From contig JASVEC010000078.1 of assembly GCA_030770535.1 (NCBI GenBank), positions 20,182-84,181 of the forward strand: a stretch of 64,000 nucleotides of DNA, written 5' to 3'. Numbering within the stretch: position 1 is the first letter of the stretch; each line of letters begins with the position of its first letter. Source of the DNA: Batkoa obscura. Lineage: Eukaryota > Entomophthoromycota > Entomophthoromycetes > Entomophthorales > Batkoaceae. Below are positions 32,780 to 43,866 of this stretch, piece after piece. The notes under the pieces are model-generated. The model did no database searches, was not told the origin of the DNA, and saw nothing but the letters and a program-made list of their open reading frames with translations. Position numbers and translations under genes: made by a program.

Positions 32780-33106
32780 TTAATTGATCTTTAAAAGTTC
32801 AACTTCAAAAATAAGTGTAGCATTTGGAGGGATAAGACCTGGGTAACCACGTGGACCATAAGCATAATCACCAGTGATAGTAAGGACAGCTTTTTCGCCT
32901 AAAGACATAGTTGGTACTCCCTCATCCCAACCACGAATAACTCTACCAACACCAATTTGAGTAACAAAAGGAGTTCCACGGTCAACTGAAGAGTCAAATT
33001 TTTTACCATCTTCTAAGGTACCAGTGTAATGCATGGATACGGTATCACCTTGCTTTGGGAAAGTTTTACCATCACCTTGTTTAAGTACATTCTTAGTTAC
33101 ACCCAT
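32780..33106 (-). CDS. FPR1: FKBP12 prolyl isomerase (cytosolic)
   Basis: A 108-aa single-domain FKBP12, the usual length. It has all FK506/rapamycin-pocket residues ([44 protein letters not shown]). In other fungi FKBP12 is the receptor through which FK506 inhibits calcineurin and rapamycin inhibits TOR. No leader is present, so the protein should be cytosolic. It is 94% identical to the FKBP part of the convergent gene at 32118-32519. The nucleotide identity is concentrated in a 182-bp central block (32853-33034 here); outside it, synonymous sites differ freely. Confidence 0.95.
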   Translation of the reverse strand: MGVTKNVLKQGDGKTFPKQGDTVSMHYTGTLEDGKKFDSSVDRGTPFVTQIGVGRVIRGWDEGVPTMSLGEKAVLTITGDYAYGPRGYPGLIPPNATLIFEVELLKIN

Positions 33107-33936
33107 TTTTGATTGCTAATTAAAACAGTTGATTATAGATTTCGAAGCCTGATTATATGGTGGTAATTGTTATCGTTTTTAATTGGTTTGGATTATTAAT
33201 CAATCATAGTGGTAGTTTCGTTTTAAATAAGCCAATCAATCTAAAGAAGTAGACATAAAAATCAAATTCCATTTATCTTTGTTGAATATCATCGTTTTTC
33301 TGATATTTGCGCAAAAATAAGATGTCTAACTAATATTTATTTTAGATTCAATTCAATTTAAAAGTAATTTTTATTTCATTTTATCATTTTACATATAAAT
33401 CCTAAAGTTTAAATAATTACAAGGATTTCAATTAAGTGTAGTAACGTTAATTATCAATAACTTTTAAGCAAAAGATAAGAGTCAGTAATTGCCCAAGTAC
33501 GAAATTTTTACTGCAAAAATTGTGATTTTATAAAACAGAGTCTAATTTTAAAAACAAATGTAGTAGAATACAATTGAGATTATCTTTTAAAGAGCAATTT
33601 TTTTAACAATTCTTAATTTGAAATGTTATATTAAATAATATCTTAGAATAATGAGAATATATTTAATACTACATAAAAAGTTGAGCTTAAATTACAGTTA
33701 TTTTAAAACAAATACTGTATCTTTTATATTATAAAAAGTGCTATTTTATCAAAAATGTACTTAAATAGTTGTTAAGTTGTATTATAGTCACAATTGTAAT
33801 CATTTAGAAGATTAAATAATTAATATTATTAACTAATTAAATTTAACTTATTCAATAAATAAGCTAAAAGCATTTTTATATTTCATAAAAGTTTTGATGC
33901 TTTTTAATAATAATTTACTTTTAAGAAAGGTATATA
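33107..33936. other. Intergenic spacer
   Basis: AT-rich upstream region of the cytosolic FKBP gene. No gene recognised. Confidence 0.4.
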
Positions 33937-34034
33937 TGGAAATGTATTTTTGTGTTTAAGAATTTTACTAACAACTTTTACACTCAAATAGCACTTAAAA
34001 TGGAAAAAATAATGAAGTCAAAAAAACACTCTCA
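33937..34034 (+). mobile_element. MITE copy 5 (TA-flanked)
   Basis: Starts TGGAAATGTATTTTTGTG and ends ACACTCTCA with TA on both sides. Forward orientation. Only 17 bp separate it from an inverted copy. Confidence 0.82.
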
Positions 34035-34051
34035 TATATTTGATAAACATA

Positions 34052-34151
34052 TGGGGATGTTTTTTTTGTCTTCATTACTTTTTCCATTTTTAAGCACTAT
34101 TTGAGTGGAAAGATTATCACCAAAATTCTTAAACGAAAAAATACATCCCCA
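34052..34151 (-). mobile_element. MITE copy 6 (inverted, TA-flanked)
   Basis: Read on the plus strand it begins TGGGGATGTTTTTTTTG and ends AATACATCCCCA, the mirror of copy 5, flanked by TA. The ends are nearly perfect inverted repeats, so it is probably among the younger copies. Confidence 0.85.
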
Positions 34152-35683
34152 TATAATTAAAAAATAGCACATTTATATAAAAAATATTTTAATAAACAAT
34201 AAGTTAATATTTGAAATTAAGTTACACTTATATTAATTATTATTATTATTACTATTATTATTACTATTATTATTATTGTTTGATTTTTTACTTTAAATTT
34301 TTTTTCTAAGTAATACTTTTATCTATGTTTGCTAATTCAAATTATTAAGTATTCCCAGAAACAGCTTTTTTTAGACAAAAATAATAGCAAGCAAATTATC
34401 AGCTATAGTAAATAGTTAATTTTATAACATTTTTAAAAACTCAGCTTTATTAAATAAGTTAATTAATATCTTAATAATAAAGTATTATATAGTTATCTTT
34501 AAAAAATAAAAATAAAAATGTTCAAAATAAATTCACTTTCTCAGCTTAAATTTTTATGGTTAAGATTTTTAAAAAAAAGAAAGTTATTCTCAAGGATAAA
34601 TTCAATTGTGTAAATTATTGCTATTTATATTAAATCCATGCACTATAAGTCCAGGATGTGATATCACTTAATTTTTATAAAGAAATGAAAATGATAAAAT
34701 ATTGAATTCAATTATTTTCAAACTGCAAGAGAGATTTTATTAGTCTGAGCTGTAATAAAAACAATGTTTGCATAATGAGCCAAATAAAGTTGCAAAAATA
34801 ACAAAAAAATAAGGCAATTTACTTCACTTTTGTAATGATTAATAGACTAACTACACTTGATAAAACACTACCTTAATAGCAAAATATTAAAAATATTTTT
34901 ATTTTTTATGCAAATGGGTTCTCATAATTTTCTAATTCAAGGCTCAAAGGAAGCTAAAAGGTTAATAATTTATTATTCCAATAAAAGTATCCCTTATAAA
35001 AAAAGCTACTTTAATTTTTAAATGATATAATAATGAAATATTAATATTAATAATGAATACTAAAACAATGTTTATTTATTTTTACGGTATGAGTTAAAAA
35101 AGTTGGTTTCAAAAAGAAAGGGTTCTTACTGTTTAGTAAATTGTTCCGGTGTCAACTTACAACTATTAAGGTTTCTTTCAATAAAAAAACTGTTTTTAAG
35201 CCAAATAAAGACCTAATACCGTTATTACAGTCATTGTTCTAGTTAAAATAGAATGTTTATTTCTCTTAATTTTAAGTAAAAAAACGACCATTTAAATCAA
35301 TAAAGTATTGAATCTCTAATCCATTTCAAGAAAATTTAATAAGCAAATTAAATATTTAGAGGTTTTTATAATCAAAAATGACATTTTTGTAATATTATTA
35401 ATTACTGAGAATTATGAAAATAGTTAGAAAAAAGTTCGAATAAGTGGATTAAAGTTTATTAAATTTCCAAAAAATAGAGTTGCATTATTGGCTGAACCCC
35501 AACAAAACGAGAATGAAATATTTACATCAACTGAAAACACAGATCAGGTGAAAGATAAATGAATCAAAGAAATCATTTTTTATATAAATTGAGAGTGAGG
35601 GGCGGTGTCAACTATCAACAATTAATTAATTGAAGAAATATATATATACATAATAAATTAATCTTAAATAATTAATCTTAATA
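34152..35683. other. Intergenic spacer with TTA-rich repeat
   Basis: About 1.5 kb without a recognised gene. A degenerate (TTA)n tract runs from about 34231 to 34278. Near the 3' end, at 35592-35606, there is a G+C-rich patch containing AGGGGCGGTGTC, about 80 bp before the RA-PH gene start; the AGGGG word resembles the yeast stress element but no proof exists here. Confidence 0.4.
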
Positions 35684-38480
35684 ATGCTGAAAGGAAATAG
35701 TGATAATGTTAATTTTAATGGTCTTAAATCAACACCATTAGATAGTGTATTTAAAAGTAATGTAACTCAAAAACAAATGTATTCGATTTCGAATAATGAA
35801 AATAAAGTATTATTTCTATTTAAATATAGTGATAAAAATTGAAACTAATATATTATTTGTAGTTAAGAAACCAAGACAAATTAGATTTAAATATTAATGA
35901 TGATAGCGATGATGAGAATCTATTTGATTATGCACAAAAATATAAAACAGAAAAAAGTGAGGTTGTATCCTTAACTCTAAATGATTATATATCAAATCAA
36001 ATCCCATCTAACAGTTCCGATATTAAATCAACCCCTTTGAGTGGGGGATGTTTAAGTGATCTTAGTTCTCTTTTAAAAGAATTGGATCAAATACAATCAG
36101 GAGCCCCATTAAGAGCATCGTCTAGACTATCAATGGTATTATTAGATGATGATGATAAACCTTTAAAAAAGAAAGAACCTGTCCCTAGTAAATTAAACGG
36201 GGCTCCTATGACTAAAGAACTTAGTAGAGGAAAAACAGTAAGGAGTAAACCACTAATAGATTTATCAAAACCCAGCCAACCAGTAGTAAAACCAATAAAA
36301 AAAGTAATTTAATAGTATAATTATTTACTAATTTGATTAACATGTAATTTAGAATGAAGAAACCAGTAATTCTACCTTGGATGATATTCAAGCTAAAATT
36401 GATTTAGCTAAAACAAACCTTGAAAATGCTAATATAAAGAAGGTAATATAAATAATAATTTTACCAAATGGGGTTTTAATAGATTTTTTAGATTACGACA
36501 AAAGTTTATTTAATGAATGAGGAAAAATCACGAACTGTTCAACTTACTTCATTATCAACACCTGATTTAATTATACAAGGTTTTATTGAAGCTGGTCTAT
36601 TGGAAGGACAAAAGGAATGGTTACTTATTGAAAAAAATGAAGGATTTGGAGTTGAAAGAAGTATGAAAGGATGGGAATCTATTATGGATGTGATTGAAGC
36701 ATGGGAAGAAGAAAGCAATAATGCTTTATTAATTCGTATGAAAGAAAATGAACAGATAACAACTTTAGTACCATTAGAATCTCCAATTAAAGGTGGTTGG
36801 GTTCAAGTGGAAGTTAAAAGAGGTAAATGGGAGAAAAAATATCTCATTTTGAAAAACGGATCACTTTATTTAAGTAAATCAGAATCTGCTGCTTCTTCAG
36901 TTTTACTTTGTAGTTTAGAAAAATTCGATTCTTATTTGTTGACTCGTAAAAGAAACAAACAAGCTACTAATTATCTATTCGCGTTGAAGTCGTTAGCTTC
37001 TATCCTTTATTTTGAAAATCCAGAAGAGGATTACATCCATTTTATAGCTGTAGATTCAAAAGAAAGTCTAGAATCTTGGATATTAGCTTTGAGATATGCT
37101 AGATCATGGTATTTACTCAATCAATTTCTTATAAAACCATCCCCATTTTCACCCTTCTTAAATGAAAATATACTAGATAGAAATAATTCAATTTTTGGGA
37201 TTGAGCTTGATAAAGGTCAATTTTCAGATTTAGGTATTGTGAAAAAATCGAAAGCATCCGGTAAAAGTGATTACCTGACAAGTGATACAGCGGGTGGTAT
37301 AGCTAAGAGACTTTTCCGCTTAGTATTAACTGGTGACCAAGGCAAAACTGATATCGATAAAGTGATAGGAGCAAAAGAACTACCAAATGTGTTTGTAGAA
37401 GGTTCTTTACTTTCTAATCCTAGAACTAAAAAAGAGCCAGAAGAAGATAAAGATGTAGAAGATGAAAGGGAAGTATTTAGAGAGGGTTCTCTTTTATCAA
37501 ACAAAGCTTCCGTCTCTGGTAAAAACAATCAAGGTGGAACACTTCTCAATGGTGTAAATAATGCTCAAGCTTTAAATAGATCTTTTAAACCTCAGCCTAT
37601 ATCTACCAATACAAATAAAGATGGCCCACTTCTTAAAGTTAATGCGAAAGACAATGGTTTATTTCAAAATGGTTCATTATTAAATAAACCAACATCTCCA
37701 ATAAGTCCAAATAACCTTACTCGAAAAGGTACATTACTCAATAGACAAGCTTTTGGTGGTCATAACAATAATAAAGAAAAGGCTACACCAAGCCTAATGA
37801 GTCGAAGTATTTCGAATCCACCATCCAACCATAGTGATACACCTGTAACATTAAGTCCATTGAGTGAATCATCGGATTCAAATAATCTTTTACTTGAAGG
37901 AATATCAGATGTAAAAAAACAATCAACTGGACCATTAATAAATTGTAATGATAAAAAGTCAAATTCTCTTCCTGAAAACCAAGGTGGATTATTAGCACAA
38001 CATTATGAAAATAAAATTGCTCCAAAGAAAGGGTATGCTCAATATAATAAAGGTTCTCTTATGGACCAACATTTCAATCCTACAAATTCATCCATTCAAC
38101 CTAATATTAGACCCACTGGTTATTTAAATAGTCAAAGATCACCTACTGATGATAATATTACAAATAATTCAAATCAATCTAGAATAGGACGTACACAAAG
38201 TCATCGTAATCGAGAATATCCACAAAGCAAACCTAATGAAAAAGAAAAAGGGATTGAATTTGCCCAAGGTACTTTATTATCTCGAGCAAAAACAATAAGT
38301 AAACCTAAAGAAAAATTACAATTTGAACCACAAGTTGGAAAAACACTTATTCAAGGAGCAGGATTCAAGAAAACTACAGTTACCCAAGGACCTTTACTTA
38401 AACTAGATTTATCCCGTGAACAAGATCATTCTCAACAAATTCGCAAGAAAAAGATGGAACCTTTAATATCTTTTAAATAA
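35684..38480 (+). CDS. RA-PH domain adaptor with G-[ST]-L-L motif array
   Basis: Four exons: 35684-35806, 35863-36303, 36353-36442, 36492-38480, giving 880 aa. The N-terminal third is acidic and Ser-rich with a DLSSLLKELDQI helix. A Ras-association domain lies at about 219-310 (TTKVYLMNEEKSRTVQLTS, DLIIQGFIEAGLLEG, EWLLIEKN). A PH domain follows at about 318-425 (KGGWVQVEVKRGKWEKKYLI ... ILYFENPEEDYIHFI ... SWILALRYARSW). RA next to PH is the arrangement of Grb7/RIAM/lamellipodin and fungal relatives, which link Ras-like GTPases to membranes and actin. The C-terminal 360 residues are low-complexity but carry about 13 copies of a short G-[STP]-L-[LI] motif, spaced mostly 17-40 residues apart, ending EPLISFK. 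Convergent with the Zn2Cys6 gene, 130 bp apart. Confidence 0.85.
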
Positions 38481-38610
38481 CTAACTAATGATTAATATTA
38501 ACTAATAAATTTCAAATAAACATTTTACTAATTTAACAATTAGTAAGTAAATCAAAATTTATGAATTTTCATATTTTAATAAAAGTATTGGGGTTGATTA
38601 CTATCCTTAT

Positions 38611-40563
38611 TTAAAAATTCTGAAAGGCTGTAGGATCATGAGAAGATATTGAATAAAACCAATCAAAGTAAGATATCGAAAATACTTCCCAAACGCCAGA
38701 GCGAGTAGTTTCACTTTGATAACCAGAAGTGGGATTATATCTCATAGTACCAAAATCACTTGTTAACGGTACCAATTGGGGTGAAGGATGGGGGGTACCA
38801 TGTGTACCATAAATTTGTGTACTTTGTGCATTTAAATTTTGTTCATAAGTTAGAGTAGTAATCAAAGTTTCTAACATTTCTAGATAGATTTTGGACATTA
38901 ACCATACATCTGAAAAGTGATCTAATGCTTTAATACATCGATCTAAATGCTCTTTAGATTGATAGATTTGAGGTGATTCTGGCTCAAGATATACAACATT
39001 GGCATGAATTGTAGCTGCATTGAATATAAAAAATGGGCAATATGGATCTGATATATCACTTAATCGATGCCAGGCATCTCTAACTAAGCCCCCTATTTCA
39101 TTAGCTGCAACTATACATCGACTTTTTGATAATAGAACCATTTCATGACCGTTCCTATCATTTTGAGCGTAAGATAAATTACCTCTATGTAATGCTATCA
39201 GTGTCCCATGATACATAGCAAACATACAGGAAACTGCCAAAAATATATCACCGAGGCTTTCTGTAGAAGCATTGGTTTCTGAAGCATTAAAGTTAATGAA
39301 ATGCTGAGGATGGTGAAATCTAGTTGGAAGTCTACTAGCCCAATCTGTTAACTTGTTATCAAGATGAATTAGTTCGCGATAATCCACATCATAGGACATA
39401 CCTCTTGCAGCTCTATGCATTAGGTAACGTGTTACTAAGCCACTTAAGTTAATTAATGTAATAAAATGAGAAGAAAGATTGCAAAAGACAGAACTTGAAC
39501 CAGATAAATCATTTCCAAAATTAGTAAGTTCTTCAATGGAAGTGGGTGGAAGTTTCGATATTACGGTAAATCGAGGATCCCATCTAGCATCCTCACTTGG
39601 AAGCTGGACCAAACAATCTCTTTCATCTATATAAAGGGATCTACCCACTAAAGAAGAAGCAAACCTATCTGCTATAAAACATCCCCACCAAGTCCTTCTT
39701 TTACATTCTATAGCAATCCAATCTTCATCCGATAATCTTGCTATATTATCTTTATGGTGATAACTATCAATTGTATTTAATCCTAATTGTTGTGCTAATC
39801 TAATTGCAATTCCTATATAATTCCATGACGAAAATCCTTTCATTTTACCATAAGCATATAAACCTAAAAAGATTAAAGCTTGAATTGTATCAAGTGTAGG
39901 TTGTGAAAGTAAGGTTTGATTTAATAAAGTTAGTAAACGGTTAGCAAATAAATCTCCATTTAAATATCTTGGTTGATTGCTGCTGCATATCTCTGGATGT
40001 TTTGAGAATCTAGCACTCAATGCAAAAATTCCATTCAATAAAAGGTATGGTTTGTTTTCACTATTCAAACGAGCTAAAAGAGTAGGCTTGTGTATGAAAC
40101 GAATAGTAGGGTGAGTTATTTTGAAAAATAAAGAAATCAGGTCATCAATAACACTTTGACTTGGTAAAGTATAATCAGGCTCACTATCATTTAAAAGATT
40201 TAAACCATGATTATAAATATTGATGGTGGTTTCTACACTACTTTGTTTAGTATTCAATTCTAAAAATTAAGTATTAAAATAAGATTTAAAAAAATAAACT
40301 TTACTTTCTAATGATTCCGATATATTTTGATTTCTAAACATTAATTGAGCTTCTAATTGCTTTACTTTTTCTTCTAAACTTTCAGCACTTTTAATCTTGG
40401 GTCCTCTCCTTTTAGTACTCATATCATAGGTACAATTCACCTCTTTTTTATTACATGGCCCACATCGAGGATAATGTCCATCACATTTCATTCGCTTTAG
40501 TCGACATCTATCACAGGCTTGAGTAAGCTTAAATCTTGTCTTTTTTTTATTTTCACTATCCAT
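38611..40563 (-). CDS. Zn2Cys6 fungal transcription factor
   Basis: Two exons on the minus strand, 40563-40305 and 40259-38611, giving 635 aa. A Zn(II)2Cys6 binuclear cluster stands at about residues 16-46 (ACDRCRLKRMKCDGHYPRCG then PCNKKEVNC), followed by a short linker and a leucine-containing coiled coil (SLEEKVKQLEAQLM), which usually drives dimerisation. A fungal-specific regulatory ('middle homology') domain follows, with RFIHKPTLLARLN, SWNYIGIAIRLAQQLGLNTI and ECKRRTWWGCFIADRFAS. Such proteins regulate metabolism or stress genes in the nucleus; nothing here identifies the pathway. The intron lies just after the coiled coil. The middle-domain signature RRTWW is intact. Confidence 0.93.
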
Positions 40564-41379
40564 TTAGATAAAAGATAAGATTGTGCTTAAACAAGTGTTA
40601 ATTTAGTATCCCTTAAATTTTACCCACGAGTATTGATTTATTATAAAATAATTTAATGTTAGTAGCTATAATATTAATAAATTAAAGTACTATAAAGATA
40701 TAGTTTTTTAAATTTATTATTGAATAGTTTTCTAGAAACAATATTTTGAAAAGTAGGCTTTTTGAGAATATGGTACTTTATTGCTTTTACTATCATCAAC
40801 TACTTTATATTAATATAAGAATATTTTTTAGCTATTCTTTCACCCTTTATCCAGTATAAAATTAGGAAAAATTATTAATGAAATATTGAGACAGAAAAGA
40901 TATTCTTTTATTTATTTTTAGTTAATGAAGTTTATACTCTAATATAATAGAATCCTTTTTTATAAATAAAGCATTCGAAGTATATTTTAATTGTATTTGG
41001 TATGCTATTGCTTTTGTTACCTTGATTTAAATATTTAAAAAAAAATACATAAGAATACAATGAAAAAACCATGAACAGTATTAATTGTCTCTTCTACTAG
41101 AATTATTAATTGATACAGCTGGTATAACTAACTCTATTACGACCTATTTAACTGTTTATTTAAGAATAATAGCATCCCAGAATCTATAGATAGCAGGTAA
41201 AAAAATGATCCAAATAAAAAAGTGGCTCTAAAAACTGCCGCAAATTAAGCCCCAATAGAATTGCAGCAGTTGTAAACAGAAATTGTTCATAAACACAGCA
41301 TAGTTACTTTAAATTTTCATGGAACAAAAAAGGATTATTTCAAGTCAAATTGAACAATAATTATTTTTTGTCTTGAAAA
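40564..41379. other. Divergent intergenic region
   Basis: Upstream region shared by the Zn2Cys6 gene and the Mid1 gene. AT-rich, no gene or repeat recognised. Confidence 0.4.
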
Positions 41380-42987
41380 ATGTTGCTTCACTATTGTATA
41401 TTTTTGTTTTTTGATTTCATTCTAAGTTTGAAGGACAGTGTAAAATTATCGGATGGTGCTACAAGTCAGGATATAATTACTGGACGTCAGGTAAAATATT
41501 TTCATTATGATTTGAAAGCAAACTCCGATGTGTTATATATTACTCTAAATATGTGCGACTTATCAAATGGTAATAGCGCCCTCGATTTATACTATACTAT
41601 AAAAGATGAGCCTGATAATGTCTTAGATGGTTGGAATAGAATTGGGATACATAAAACTATTTCTACTTATGACTCTACATTCATCCATTTTAGCAAAAGC
41701 GCTCTAGAGGACTATCTATTTGGAATAAGAAGGGATAATATAACAATTGAAAATCAAAACAGCAAGAAAGTGTATTTTGCAGTAAAATTGAACGATCCGG
41801 ATCAAAGTAAAATTGACTTTGAAGTCACTTTATCGACTAGAGAATATATTAACAATGTAGATAATACAATCGTGGGATTATTTTCAGACTCAGATCATAA
41901 TAGTGCTTCAGTAATCATCAACAATAAGCATATAAAGCATCTCAGTAGAGAGGATGATATTTACAATATGTATTACTTCAAATTTGAGCCAAGTAGAAGG
42001 TTAAACACAATGTGCTATTTAAATTATAAAAAGCGTAGTATAGTGCTTTCAGGGGATAAAGGGAAGCTGCTACAAAATATTAAAGTGGCAGAAACAACAG
42101 ATCAAATAGACGATGTAGAAACAATTTACGGGGCTTATTTTTCAAAACTAGAAGAAAACACAGAATATGTTACTTATTTTGTCAATAATAGAAATAAGCA
42201 CACTTATCCGCCTATATATTTTCAAACTAAGAAAAAAAGTCAACAGTGCTATCTTGCAACTAATTTTAAATTTTGCGACGAGATTTCCTATTCGGTTCCA
42301 GTGCCCGATGTAGAAGATGGCAAAAGTTCACAAGAAAGTTATATTGAAGAGCGTATTCGAATTAATAAAGCAGTACAAATTTATGATAAAAAAGCTGAAG
42401 ACATATATAGCAATTTCACTGATTTAATTAATCAATATAACTGCGATAACAATAGAAAGAGATATTCTCCAGTTAGAGGTTGTGATGATTGTAAACGCGC
42501 ATATAAAAATTGGATATGTGGTATAACTATTCCTAGGTGTACTGATAGTGTGTTTGACTCTAAATCTGTAATCCGAAGGAATAAACAAGATAAAATAAAG
42601 TCTTTTGTATACGATGAACTAGGCATCAATGAGTTTAATGAACTGAAACCTTGTCCTGAGCTATGTCACCATGTAATACAATCCTGTCCAGCTTCATTTA
42701 AATTCACCTGTCCTAAGGCTTCAACTACATTAGAAAGTAGTTATTTCAAAGGAACTGGTGATGAAGGTAGTGTATTTAAACAGATCGGAGACCATATTAC
42801 CGATTTCTACTCATCACATTTTTCAAACGAAACTACAATTCCCAATCTTTACCAAAACCCTAAATGTAATATACTAGTAGGGGACTTAAACGAACTCTAC
42901 CTTAATCCACATATTAGCAGTGGTCAGCTTTATCATTTTGATTTTATCAACCTCATTATCCTACTGCTTGTTTTGTCTTTTGTATAA
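41380..42987 (+). CDS. MID1: Mid1-type stretch-activated calcium channel subunit
   Basis: Regulatory subunit of the plasma-membrane high-affinity calcium channel (with Cch1) that admits calcium on membrane stretch or mating-type stress. Single exon, 535 aa (yeast Mid1 548). An N-terminal signal peptide is present (MLLHYCIFLFFDFILS). The C-terminal third is Cys-rich: CDDCKRAYKNWICGITIPRC at about 368-387, then KPCPELCHHVIQSCPASFKF, which is the conserved Mid1 Cys region similar to a frizzled-like domain. The protein ends in a hydrophobic stretch (FINLIILLLVLSFV). Many N-x-S/T sites suggest glycosylation. The middle is divergent, as usual for this family. Identification rests mainly on the WICGITIPRC word and spacing of cysteines. 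Confidence 0.86.
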   Translation: MLLHYCIFLFFDFILSLKDSVKLSDGATSQDIITGRQVKYFHYDLKANSDVLYITLNMCDLSNGNSALDLYYTIKDEPDNVLDGWNRIGIHKTISTYDSTFIHFSKSALEDYLFGIRRDNITIENQNSKKVYFAVKLNDPDQSKIDFEVTLSTREYINNVDNTIVGLFSDSDHNSASVIINNKHIKHLSREDDIYNMYYFKFEPSRRLNTMCYLNYKKRSIVLSGDKGKLLQNIKVAETTDQIDDVETIYGAYFSKLEENTEYVTYFVNNRNKHTYPPIYFQTKKKSQQCYLATNFKFCDEISYSVPVPDVEDGKSSQESYIEERIRINKAVQIYDKKAEDIYSNFTDLINQYNCDNNRKRYSPVRGCDDCKRAYKNWICGITIPRCTDSVFDSKSVIRRNKQDKIKSFVYDELGINEFNELKPCPELCHHVIQSCPASFKFTCPKASTTLESSYFKGTGDEGSVFKQIGDHITDFYSSHFSNETTIPNLYQNPKCNILVGDLNELYLNPHISSGQLYHFDFINLIILLLVLSFV

Positions 42988-43593
42988 AAAGCGTATTTTT
43001 TCTTTAAGTATTCTATTTGAGTCTTTAATTGTGATATAAATTTTGATTAATTAAACAAACATATGAGAAAAAGAAAATCAACACAAGTTTTTCAAGTAGC
43101 TTAATACAAAATAATCTAATGTGTTTATTAAAATCCAATGAAGAGGATCAAGCTTTTATATTTAATATATCTAATGTTAATTACTTTATGAAATCGAATA
43201 TAAAAAATTAATTTTAAATACGCCAAAAGAACAAAAAGCTTCTTAAAAGCTTTAAATAAATTTTATTATATAGAAAATAATAATAAAATAACAACAAACA
43301 ATAAAGCTAGTTCTATATAATTTGTAATGCTTTAACAAGTTGATGAAACTATTCAAATATCTACAAAAAAGTACTATTTTTTTACTATTTTTTATTATTT
43401 TTATTATTTGGTTTTGGAATCTGTTTTTATTTAATTTATTTAGTAAATAAAACTTGATAATTTAAAACGTGAAGTTGAACTGTTTTAAGTTAAAAATATC
43501 AATAAACATTTGAGAACTCAATATCAAAAATAAATCTATAATTAAACATAACTTTTATAACTTTTTTATTTTGAATAACAATTTATCATTGAT
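42988..43593. other. Intergenic spacer
   Basis: AT-rich, no feature recognised. Confidence 0.4.
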
Positions 43594-43866
43594 ATGCAAT
43601 TCGATTCGTTGTTACATTTAATCTTCATTATTAATTTTAATAGTATCTCTTCAATCCCAGTCACGCGTAAAGAAGTCATTAAGGATGAAAATTTAATGGG
43701 GAATTTTATTGGTAATTCCATACCAGTCAATGATAGTCCGGCCACGTCGGATGGTTTTATGCCTCCTTTCTTTACTCAAAAAGATAAACTAACTAAACAA
43801 CAAGAAGCTGACCCTAACCCAGATCAAGATAACACACCAAAATTTGTATTCAAACCAAAGTTTTAA
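43594..43866 (+). CDS. Small putative secreted protein, unassigned
   Basis: A 90-aa frame from an ATG at 43594. The first 20 residues are hydrophobic (MQFDSLLHLIFIINFNSISS) and end near a possible signal-peptidase site before IPVTRKE. The remainder is polar and Pro/Asp/Lys-rich (FFTQKDKLTKQQEADPNPD) and ends FKPKF. There are no cysteines. No family is recognised. The base composition of the frame is richer in C and G than the flanks, which supports real coding. It could be a secreted peptide, or chance. Confidence 0.5.
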   Translation: MQFDSLLHLIFIINFNSISSIPVTRKEVIKDENLMGNFIGNSIPVNDSPATSDGFMPPFFTQKDKLTKQQEADPNPDQDNTPKFVFKPKF

